From assembly GCA_003649665.1 (NCBI GenBank), contig QMSL01000101.1, positions 1 through 5,301 on the forward strand: DNA of 5,301 bases, given 5' to 3'. The notes beneath the pieces were generated by a model that saw nothing but the letters and a program-made list of their open reading frames with translations, was not told the origin of the DNA and made no database searches. Position numbers and translations under genes: made by a program. The DNA is from Thermoprotei archaeon. Lineage in GTDB: Archaea > Thermoproteota > Thermoprotei > QMSL01 > B3-G16. The first letter of the stretch is position 1. Every line of letters begins with the position of its first letter. Shown in pieces: positions 1 through 5,301 of the stretch.

Positions 1-1
1 A

Positions 2-610
2 TTTATGGTAGTAAATGATCTTGAGAGTGCGATAAAGGCGGCACATGAGCTAGGCTATCCTGTTGTATTGAAAGTGGTTTCTCCAGATATAATCCATAAG
101 AGTGATGTAGGCGGTGTAATTCTCAATATAAATAGTGAGGAGGAACTTAAAGAGGCATATGAGCGATTAATTGATAACGTTAGGCAAAAGGCACCTCATG
201 CTAGAATATTGGGAGTATTAATTGAAGAACAGGTTCCTAAGTCCGTTGAGGTTATAATAGGAGTTACTAAGGATCCACAGTTTGGTCACGTGATTATGTT
301 CGGATTAGGTGGAATATTCGTCGAGGTACTGGAGGATGTTACCTTTAGAATCCTCCCTATTAATAAGAAAGATGCACTGGAGATGATAAGCGAGATAAAA
401 GGTTATTCAATATTAAAGGGGTATAGGGGAAGGGCTGGCGTTGACATAAATGCTATTGCTGACATAATGGTTAAAGTATCGAGAATTGTAATGGAGAACC
501 CGATGATAAGGGAGCTTGATCTGAACCCAGTAATGGTCTATGAGAGGGGGGCTAAAGTAGTTGATGCAAGAATAATCCTTAATGAATATGTAGAGAAAAC
601 AGGAGGATAA
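2..610 (+). CDS. acdB: ADP-forming acetyl/acyl-CoA synthetase, beta (ATP-grasp) part, 5'-truncated
   Basis: This enzyme converts acyl-CoA, ADP and phosphate to the free acid, CoA and ATP in the cytoplasm; it is the main substrate-level phosphorylation step of many fermenting archaea. The reading frame is open to the window edge. The ATG at 5 aligns with an internal residue of archaeal beta subunits recalled from memory, so it is not the true start; about 40 N-terminal residues appear to be missing. Numbered from that ATG, IIHKSDVGG (29-37) holds the conserved His31, which would be near residue 71 in a full chain, matching the beta-subunit phosphohistidine described for this family. DPQFG (90-94), MFGLGGIFVE (98-107) and the metal-binding-type DLNP (172-175) are intact ATP-grasp features. 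The C-terminus, ending just after VDARIIL, has normal length. A separate beta subunit and the end of a fused alpha-beta protein cannot be told apart here. Confidence 0.93.
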   Translation, partial: FMVVNDLESAIKAAHELGYPVVLKVVSPDIIHKSDVGGVILNINSEEELKEAYERLIDNVRQKAPHARILGVLIEEQVPKSVEVIIGVTKDPQFGHVIMFGLGGIFVEVLEDVTFRILPINKKDALEMISEIKGYSILKGYRGRAGVDINAIADIMVKVSRIVMENPMIRELDLNPVMVYERGAKVVDARIILNEYVEKTGG

Positions 611-615
611 GAAGT

Positions 616-620
616 AAAAA
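616..620 (-). terminator. possible oligo-T terminator of the four-cysteine protein gene
   Basis: Read on the minus strand, TTTTT follows immediately after the TAA stop at 623-621, and pyrimidine-rich sequence continues into the end of the convergent synthetase gene. Archaeal RNA polymerase commonly terminates at T-runs without a hairpin. The run is short, so this is only a suggestion. Confidence 0.25.
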
Positions 621-1109
621 TTATCTAAGGACTGCATCTCCGCTTTTCTCGGCTCGTTTATATTCCAGGCTAAGCTTCCTAAGTTCCTTAAGTATATCTC
701 TATTCTTCCTAATTAACTTATCGACAAGACTTAGATATCGTGCAACTCTAACGGCTTCAGGAGTTATTTCTACTAATTCCCTTCCATTCACTACTACATA
801 ATGTTTCCTCGGTATCTTCTCCCCTAAAATGTAGGCTGCCTCATTTATTGCAGCATGTACTAAAAAGCAGTGAGGACTACCCTCGATAGTCACCACGGTT
901 ATACTCTTAGGATTCGAGCTACGGACTATTGAAGCGAGTTTACCATAAAGTTCAGGATTCTCGTTTTCGGGACACACGGTGAGAGTTACCTTGCCCTTAC
1001 ATAGTGTGTTGAAAATGTCCTTATTGACGTATTTTAAACACTCACTCACTATAAGGATGTCGGCATTTCTCAAAAGTGGTGCCTTAACCCAAACTTCCAT
1101 TAATTTCAT
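621..1109 (-). CDS. stand-alone four-cysteine protein related to the C-terminal half of a ferredoxin-like family
   Basis: A 162-residue soluble protein of unknown function. Its core (about 15-112) resembles, from memory, the C-terminal domain of bacterial 4Fe-4S ferredoxin-like proteins that carry ADCVPFA, GCPK and MEVPCC-type motifs. The counterparts here are VSECLKYV (21-28), TVCPE (44-48), KSITVVTIEG (68-77) and SPHC (78-81). Cysteines 24, 37, 46 and 81 could bind a metal or Fe-S cluster. The CxxCxxC ferredoxin module expected upstream in the bacterial proteins is absent. Residues 120-162 form a charged helical tail. There is no signal peptide or membrane segment. The frame is open upstream to an ATG at 1247, but that extension would run across the divergent promoter and into the hydrolase gene. 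The ATG at 1109 has a GTGAT ribosome site 4 bases upstream; the ATG at 1100 is the alternative. The gene is convergent with the synthetase gene and divergent from the hydrolase gene. A redox role is inferred only. Confidence 0.75.
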   Translation of the reverse strand: MKLMEVWVKAPLLRNADILIVSECLKYVNKDIFNTLCKGKVTLTVCPENENPELYGKLASIVRSSNPKSITVVTIEGSPHCFLVHAAINEAAYILGEKIPRKHYVVVNGRELVEITPEAVRVARYLSLVDKLIRKNRDILKELRKLSLEYKRAEKSGDAVLR

Positions 1110-1113
1110 CGAT

Positions 1114-1118
1114 ATCAC
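1114..1118 (-). promoter_or_regulatory. ribosome binding site deciding the start at 1109
   Basis: GTGAT on the minus strand matches part of the archaeal GGTGATC site. It lies 4 bases before the ATG at 1109 and 13 before the ATG at 1100, which favours 1109. Confidence 0.45.
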
Positions 1119-1135
1119 TAGAACGTTAAGATAAT

Positions 1136-1148
1136 GAAAGTATAATAA
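1136..1148. promoter_or_regulatory. candidate BRE/TATA element shared by two divergent genes
   Basis: GAAAG followed by TATAATAA (1141-1148) looks like an archaeal BRE plus TATA box for the hydrolase gene. Transcription would start near 1170, leaving a leader of about 12 bases. Read on the other strand, the same element is TTATTATA, about 31 bases before the ATG at 1109, so it could also serve the minus-strand gene with a leader of about 10 bases. The BRE side is purine-rich only for the plus direction. It is the best AT-rich element in the 72-base gap. Promoter use is inferred from spacing. Confidence 0.45.
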
Positions 1149-1173
1149 GCATATCGTATCGTAACAGTAAAGT

Positions 1174-1181
1174 GAGGGGAT
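1174..1181 (+). promoter_or_regulatory. ribosome binding site supporting a TTG start
   Basis: GAGGGGAT differs at one base from GAGGTGAT, the complement of the archaeal 16S 3' end. The GAGG core lies 4 bases before TTG at 1182 and 7 before TTG at 1185. No in-frame ATG follows until residue 92, inside the catalytic barrel, so one of the two TTG codons must be the start. The second has the more usual spacing. Confidence 0.5.
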
Positions 1182-3308
1182 TTGTTGGAAGAGAGATGGT
1201 ATCCATTTACACCTAGATGGGATGATACTGAAGTTACGATAACACATGTAGGGAAATTAGTGCTTGATCCCCCAGCAGGTAAGCACGGATTCCTCAAAGT
1301 AAAGGATGGTCATTTATGCTTCGAGGATGGTACTTCCGTAAGATTTTGGGGCACAAATCTTTGCTTTGATGCATGCTTTCCTACACATACCGAGGCGAAG
1401 ATAGTCGCAAGAAGGCTAGCTAAGCTTGGCTTCAATATAGTTCGTTTCCACCATATGGACACGCAGCCTGCTCCTCGAGGGATACTTGATCCTCGCTATG
1501 ATGACTCAAGACATATACATCCCGGTCAACTGGATAGACTTGACTTCTTCATAAGTCAGCTAAAGGAGCAAGGAATCTATGTAGACCTAAACTTACATGT
1601 TGGAAGAAGATTTAGAAAGGGTGATGGACTCCCTGATGCTGATAAGTTCAATCCCTATGGCAAATTCATCACATTATTCGATAAAAGACTTATTGAACTC
1701 CAAAAAGAGTATGCGAAAGACCTTCTAACACACAAGAACCCATATATTGGAACACAATACGTAGATGAGCCAGCCATAGCCATCATAGAGATAACAAATG
1801 AAAATTCCCTTATGTGGGGTTGGGTGATGGGCTTATTAAATGGACCAAGAAAAGGAAAGGGAACATGGCAAACAATACCGGAGAAGCATATACATATGCT
1901 TGACGAGATGTGGAACGAATGGCTTTTAAAGAGATATGGCAGTAGGATTGAGCTCGAGAGAGCATGGCATGGTGATGGAATAGCATTAGAGCCGGATGAA
2001 GATCCTGAGAAGGGAACTGTAAAGAGGATAACTATTGAGGAAGTACCTAAATATACGAAGGCTCGAGTTAGAGATTTACTGAAGTTCTATTATGAGATCG
2101 AAAGAAAGTACTTTAGGGAAATGGCTGATTACATTCGCAAGGAACTTGGAGCCAAGATGCTTATAATAGGGACAGCCACAATACCATTTCTTCCCTCAGT
2201 TCTCTCACAGCTTGAAACAGATATAATCGACGCACATGCATATTGGGACCATCCGAGATTTCCAAGAAAACCTTGGGATCCCCATGATTTTGAAATAAAT
2301 AACGAGTCGCTAGTAGCTAATCCGCCATGCATAATAGGAGCTTTAGGCATAACCTCAGTTATTAGTAGGCCGTTTACAGTAAGCGAATGGAACCACTGTT
2401 TTCCTAATGAATATGAATATGAGGCTCCTCTAATAATGGCAGCTTATGGATCATTACAAGATTGGGATGGGCTCTTCATATTCACCTACACTGGAAGTCG
2501 AAGATGGAATATACAGGGCATCTTTAGTTATTTTGATGTATTACCTAATCCGGTGAAGAGCATTCTCATGCCGATCTGTAGTCTTATGTTCATAAGGAGA
2601 GATGTGAGGAAGGCAAGAGAAGTCGTCACGTTGGATTATACTGTCGATGAATTGCTAGAGGTAACAAAGGAATTAGCTAAGACGAGAAGAATAGAAGATT
2701 ACGTAGAGAGGAAGGGAATTTCGCCTTACGCAATCTTAATCCATAGGTATAGGCTGAATATAGTTAAAAGTAGTAATGAAGGGAGGCAAATAGCACTTAA
2801 GAGCATCAAGCCGCCATACATTAGCGATACAGGAGAGTTAGAATGGCATATCAATGGAACGAAGAACGCATATGTTATCATAAATACGGATAGAACCCAA
2901 GCGGCAGTAGGCTTCATAGCGCATAAGACAATAAGGTTGAAAAATGTGATAGTGACATCAAAGACGAACGCCGCCATAGCCTTAACAAACTTGGAAAATA
3001 GACCTATAGGAAGGGGAGGTACATTACTTTTAGTAGCAGTTGCCCGACAAATGAATAGAGGGCAAAAATGGAGAGAGGATAGGAGGACAATAATCAGCTG
3101 GGGTAAGGGACCTGTTTTAATGGAGCCTGTAATAGCAAGCATAAAGGTACTCTTTGATAGGGAAATAGATCAGGCGGAGGTATATGCACTCAATGAGGAA
3201 GGCAGGAGAAGAAATGAAGTAGACTTTGAAGTAAAAGGAAATATGTTAAGAGTTGAAATAGGAACTCATAGAACACCTTGGTATGAACTAAGGGTATCGC
3301 TTAAGTGA
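1182..3308 (+). CDS. intracellular clan GH-A glycoside hydrolase, GH5/GH42-like, substrate unknown
   Basis: A 708-residue retaining-type glycosidase. The chain opens with a short beta-rich lead (about 20-55), then a TIM barrel: RFWGTN (54-59) on strand 1, NIVRFHHMD (85-93) on strand 2, VDLNLHV (134-140) on strand 3, and EITNEN (203-208) on strand 4, placing the acid/base at Glu207. An insertion contains WNEWLLKRYGS (244-254), a segment typical of GH42-like enzymes. HAYWDHP (352-358) follows. TVSEWNH (399-405) puts the nucleophile at Glu402, and FIFTY (432-436) is strand 8. From about 480 on it is a predicted beta-sandwich region with a conserved-looking WGKGP (640-644). Both catalytic glutamates are present, so the enzyme is probably active. 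There is no signal peptide, so it acts on small imported glycosides or intracellular glycans (inference). The start is TTG. The aminotransferase gene follows after 42 bases. The exact CAZy family and substrate cannot be read from sequence alone. Confidence 0.85.
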   Translation: MLEERWYPFTPRWDDTEVTITHVGKLVLDPPAGKHGFLKVKDGHLCFEDGTSVRFWGTNLCFDACFPTHTEAKIVARRLAKLGFNIVRFHHMDTQPAPRGILDPRYDDSRHIHPGQLDRLDFFISQLKEQGIYVDLNLHVGRRFRKGDGLPDADKFNPYGKFITLFDKRLIELQKEYAKDLLTHKNPYIGTQYVDEPAIAIIEITNENSLMWGWVMGLLNGPRKGKGTWQTIPEKHIHMLDEMWNEWLLKRYGSRIELERAWHGDGIALEPDEDPEKGTVKRITIEEVPKYTKARVRDLLKFYYEIERKYFREMADYIRKELGAKMLIIGTATIPFLPSVLSQLETDIIDAHAYWDHPRFPRKPWDPHDFEINNESLVANPPCIIGALGITSVISRPFTVSEWNHCFPNEYEYEAPLIMAAYGSLQDWDGLFIFTYTGSRRWNIQGIFSYFDVLPNPVKSILMPICSLMFIRRDVRKAREVVTLDYTVDELLEVTKELAKTRRIEDYVERKGISPYAILIHRYRLNIVKSSNEGRQIALKSIKPPYISDTGELEWHINGTKNAYVIINTDRTQAAVGFIAHKTIRLKNVIVTSKTNAAIALTNLENRPIGRGGTLLLVAVARQMNRGQKWREDRRTIISWGKGPVLMEPVIASIKVLFDREIDQAEVYALNEEGRRRNEVDFEVKGNMLRVEIGTHRTPWYELRVSLK

Positions 3309-3341
3309 GTAGGTATATGCTAAGGTAATCAATCATAGACG

Positions 3342-3350
3342 GGAGGAGGT
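3342..3350 (+). promoter_or_regulatory. strong ribosome binding site of the aminotransferase gene
   Basis: GGAGGAGGT contains two overlapping GGAGG cores, one ending 4 bases before the ATG at 3351 and one ending 1 base before it. It is the strongest ribosome site in the window and fixes this start. A weak TATATG at 3314-3319 in the same gap could be a private promoter, but read-through from the hydrolase gene is equally possible. Confidence 0.7.
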
Positions 3351-4547
3351 ATGCCAGTTTCAAAAAAGGTAAAATCGATTCCAATATCAGGGACACTATA
3401 TATATCAGAAATAGCCAAGAATATGGAAAAGAGAGGAAAGCGTGTATTACGCCTCGATATAGGCGACTTGAATTTCCCAACACCACATCATATAGTAAAG
3501 GCTGTTAATGAGGCTATAGAGAGAGGTATGACGCATTATAGTTCAAGTAAGGGACTTCGAGAACTTAGGGAGGCTATAGCCAATAAATATAATGAGACAT
3601 ACGGCATAGACTTAGATCCAGATAAAAATGTTATCATAACACCAGGTGCTAAGTTCGCACTCTACGCTGTACTCTTTAGCATATTAGAAGAAAAAGACGA
3701 AGTTCTCATTCCTGCTCCATGCTGGGTTAGCTATGAGGGAATCGTTAGAGCATGTGGAGGGGAGCCTAGGATAATAAAGACTAAAGGGTTAGACTTTAGA
3801 ATAGACTATGAGAGCTTAACTAGGGTTAAGATAAAGAGAAGGGTTAAGGCATTAATATTAAATACACCAAATAATCCAACTGGGCGAATATATTCCTTAA
3901 AGGAATTGAAGGAAATAAGGGATTTCTCGGAAGAAGAGAAAATATTTGTAATATCTGATGAAGTTTACGATAGTATAGTCTTTGAGGGAAGACACATTAG
4001 TATGATGGAACTAATGGATCCTAAGGAGAAGTGCATTATAGTCAATAGCTTTTCAAAGAAGTATGCTATGACTGGATGGAGGCTTGGTTACATTATTGCA
4101 TCTGAGGAAATAATTCAATGCGTTAATAGGCTACTACAACAAACGATATCATGCGTTCCTCCATTTATACAGTGGGCAGGATATGTAGCGTTAACAAGTG
4201 AGGAGAGCAAAAGATTCGTTAAAGAAATGAGGGAGGAACTGAGGAGGAGACGAGATATTCTCGATTCAGGACTAAAATCGATAAATGGTCTCACATATAG
4301 GAGACCTGAGGCGACATTCTATTACTTCATAAGAATTCCATTCGATATACCCTCGCTGGACTTCAGCAAGAAGCTTCTCATGAGATACGGAATAGCTACT
4401 GTTCCTGGTGTCTTCTTTGGAGGATACGACAACTACATAAGGATATCGTTCGGAAGCGTCAGCATAGAAGAAATAATGACGTTTATAAGTGAGTTTAGCA
4501 GAGCACTTGAAGAGATGCAAAACGCACAAAACAAAACAATTTCATAA
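3351..4547 (+). CDS. class I PLP-dependent aminotransferase (AspC/AspB-like)
   Basis: This 398-residue cytoplasmic enzyme moves an amino group between an amino acid and a 2-oxoacid; the substrate is probably aspartate, an aromatic or a broad set. It is full length for fold-type I aminotransferases. Visible family features: an N-terminal SGTLYISEIAK (13-23) and LDIGDLNFPTP (35-45); THYSSSKGLRELREAI (61-76); the cofactor-stacking region PAPCWVSY (121-128); NTPNNPTG (171-178) with the PLP-contacting Asn175; SDEVYD (202-207) with Asp203 for the pyridine nitrogen and Tyr206; SFSKKYAMTGWRLGY (233-247) with Schiff-base Lys236; and YIRISFG (362-368) with Arg364 for the substrate carboxylate. All catalytic residues are present. 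The start is set by a strong GGAGG site. It may be co-transcribed with the hydrolase gene 42 bases upstream. Its stop overlaps the stop of the convergent Trm112-like gene. Sequence alone does not separate aspartate from aromatic or branched-chain specificity, so no gene symbol is given. Confidence 0.92.
   Translation: MPVSKKVKSIPISGTLYISEIAKNMEKRGKRVLRLDIGDLNFPTPHHIVKAVNEAIERGMTHYSSSKGLRELREAIANKYNETYGIDLDPDKNVIITPGAKFALYAVLFSILEEKDEVLIPAPCWVSYEGIVRACGGEPRIIKTKGLDFRIDYESLTRVKIKRRVKALILNTPNNPTGRIYSLKELKEIRDFSEEEKIFVISDEVYDSIVFEGRHISMMELMDPKEKCIIVNSFSKKYAMTGWRLGYIIASEEIIQCVNRLLQQTISCVPPFIQWAGYVALTSEESKRFVKEMREELRRRRDILDSGLKSINGLTYRRPEATFYYFIRIPFDIPSLDFSKKLLMRYGIATVPGVFFGGYDNYIRISFGSVSIEEIMTFISEFSRALEEMQNAQNKTIS
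4519..4541 (-). terminator. candidate oligo-T terminator of the cupin/Trm112 unit
   Basis: Just beyond the TGA stop at 4544-4542, the minus strand has three TTTT runs (complement of 4533-4536, 4528-4531 and 4519-4522). This fits hairpin-free archaeal termination. The same bases encode the C-terminus of the aminotransferase, where the A-rich codons give NAQNKTIS, so the composition is shared between two functions. Confidence 0.4.
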
Positions 4548-4928
4548 GTGCACTGGGACTCCAGAGTATACCACTTCTTTAGGAAGCTTATCCTTATACT
4601 TCTTTAGAAATTCTATGTCCTCCTCTTTATCTCTTAAGTCATCAGGAAGCATCCGAGGTATCTCCTCTATTATTGGATACCATCGATTACATTGAGAGCA
4701 CACTAGAACACCAGTAACCACTTCGAGCTTTATGCACTTCTCGCAAGGATACTCCTCTTTTTTCTCCTTTTCAACATCCCTATTAAGGAAACTACAGAAT
4801 AGCTCGCATAATGGTTTTTCAAAAGGGAGTTCCCTCTCAGGATATTCCTTAGTCTCGATGACTATAAGGCGTAACGGGAAATGCTTGCATATTGGGCATG
4901 CTAGTAAGTCTAGGAGCCTATATTTCAT
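4542..4928 (-). CDS. Trm112-like zinc protein with extra cysteine pairs
   Basis: A 128-residue protein of the Trm112 family. These small zinc proteins bind and activate SAM-dependent methyltransferases that modify tRNA, rRNA or the release factor. The hallmarks are LLDLLACPIC (5-14), with the first CxxC at Cys11/Cys14, and VLVCSQC (74-80), with Cys77/Cys80, followed by RWYPIIEEIPRMLPDDLR (82-99), the typical YPI...IP.MLP ending. Between the two pairs is an insert of about 45 residues with CELFC (41-45) and CEKC (62-65), giving eight cysteines and room for a second metal site. The C-terminus is a charged helix. The start is firm: GGTGA lies 4 bases before the ATG. The gene is 4 bases downstream of the cupin gene and almost surely co-transcribed with it. 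The partner methyltransferase is not in the window. Confidence 0.88.
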   Translation of the reverse strand: MKYRLLDLLACPICKHFPLRLIVIETKEYPERELPFEKPLCELFCSFLNRDVEKEKKEEYPCEKCIKLEVVTGVLVCSQCNRWYPIIEEIPRMLPDDLRDKEEDIEFLKKYKDKLPKEVVYSGVPVHL

Positions 4929-4932
4929 GATC

Positions 4933-4937
4933 TCACC
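4933..4937 (-). promoter_or_regulatory. ribosome binding site containing the upstream gene's stop codon
   Basis: GGTGA on the minus strand includes the TGA stop of the cupin gene and sits 4 bases before the ATG at 4928. This geometry points to coupled translation of the two genes. Confidence 0.65.
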
Positions 4938-5286
4938 GACTTAAGTTAACGTTTCTGTATTCAGTACTTATATCAGGCCTCTCTATAACCAATGCTATAC
5001 CCTCTTTGCCATTTGGTCTATAGGCATTATGCCACGTTTGAACTATGTAGAGCTTTCCCTCCTCCATGGGTATCTCATGTACTTTTCCGCCTTCATCCAT
5101 CAATACAAGATTTATTTTCCCTTTTATTAATATGAAGAGTTCAGGCGCGTTATGGAGCTCTAGGAACTTTATGTCCTCTAATGATTCGTTCTCAGGCACA
5201 TAAATACCACATTGCCACTTTTCGTCTTCTCGAAAGACAACATGCCATCTGCCCTTAGCCTTAATTGGTATTATCTCAACGTTCAT
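4933..5286 (-). CDS. small single-domain cupin protein
   Basis: A 117-residue cytoplasmic protein with the double-stranded beta-helix pattern of the cupin superfamily. Motif 1 is ELHNAPELFILIKGK (43-57): His45 and Glu49 are candidate metal ligands followed by the conserved Gly56, but the usual HxH pair is reduced to one histidine. Motif 2 is GKLYIVQTWHNAY (77-89), with candidate ligand His86. The strands between hold the KINLVLMDEGG turn (57-67). Cupins range from dioxygenases and isomerases to plain ligand binders, so no reaction is claimed. The gene is complete: an in-frame TAG at 5295-5293 precedes the ATG. Only a weak GGGGAG ribosome site lies close to it, and the promoter lies beyond the window edge. 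It is the first visible gene of a two-gene unit with the Trm112-like gene. A regulatory or small-molecule-binding role is only a guess. Confidence 0.82.
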   Translation of the reverse strand: MNVEIIPIKAKGRWHVVFREDEKWQCGIYVPENESLEDIKFLELHNAPELFILIKGKINLVLMDEGGKVHEIPMEEGKLYIVQTWHNAYRPNGKEGIALVIERPDISTEYRNVNLSR

Positions 5287-5301
5287 ACTCCCCTACGATA
5301 A

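Noticed and set aside
5..7. ATG as the true start of the synthetase gene
   Set aside because: It aligns with an internal position of archaeal beta subunits, and the preceding codon (TTT, Phe) also aligns, so the gene begins outside the window.
1107..1127. Short palindromes ATCGAT, GATATC and AACGTT near the start at 1109 as possible operators
   Set aside because: Six-base palindromes are expected by chance in AT-rich sequence; they are not repeated with a fixed spacing and match no known operator.
1110..1247. N-terminal extension of the minus-strand four-cysteine protein to an ATG at 1247
   Set aside because: The extra 46 residues are rich in Cys, Tyr and Ile without resemblance to the family, overlap the start of the hydrolase gene and cross the likely promoter. 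The ATG at 1109 has a ribosome site.
2726..3142. 138-codon open frame on the minus strand inside the hydrolase gene
   Set aside because: It is antisense to a well-supported gene, its translation has no recognisable domain, and no ribosome site or promoter is evident.
3309..3350. Separate promoter for the aminotransferase gene based on TATATG at 3314-3319
   Set aside because: The element is weak and lacks a purine-rich BRE; the 42-base gap equally fits co-transcription, so it is mentioned but not called.
4489..4944. Two plus-strand open frames (4489-4695 and 4732-4944) opposite the Trm112-like gene
   Set aside because: Their Ser/Leu-rich translations are typical of antisense frames, while the minus-strand reading gives clear Trm112 motifs.

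Overview
The window reads as chromosomal DNA from a thermophilic, probably fermentative archaeon, most likely of the Thermoproteota/Korarchaeota kind. This is inferred from four things: arginine is written mainly as AGA/AGG and isoleucine often as ATA; genes are tightly packed; start sites carry GGTGA/GGAGG-type ribosome sites with very short leaders; and the families present include an ADP-forming acyl-CoA synthetase beta subunit and an archaeal-style Trm112 protein. No mobile element, CRISPR array, tRNA or rRNA was seen.

Layout from left to right. (1) The 3' part of a plus-strand gene for the ATP-grasp (beta) part of ADP-forming acetyl/acyl-CoA synthetase, cut by the window edge. (2) A convergent minus-strand gene, 10 bases away, for a small four-cysteine protein resembling the C-terminal half of a ferredoxin-like family. 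(3) A 72-base divergent promoter region. (4) A plus-strand gene, starting at TTG, for a 708-residue intracellular clan GH-A glycoside hydrolase. (5) A class I PLP-dependent aminotransferase gene 42 bases downstream on the same strand. (6) On the minus strand, meeting the aminotransferase tail-to-tail with a 6-base overlap, a two-gene unit: a small cupin gene followed by a Trm112-like zinc protein gene. There is no gene-free stretch longer than about 75 bases.

How the genes fit together (inference). The ADP-forming acyl-CoA synthetase makes ATP from acyl-CoA at the end of sugar or amino-acid fermentation. The aminotransferase could feed 2-oxoacids into that route, and the cytoplasmic glycoside hydrolase would supply sugars from imported glycosides. 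The cupin/Trm112 pair is separate; Trm112 proteins normally activate methyltransferases that act on tRNA, rRNA or release factor. No complete new multi-gene system is evident. The most unusual items are the stand-alone ferredoxin-less four-cysteine protein, the unassigned GH-A enzyme and the eight-cysteine Trm112 variant.
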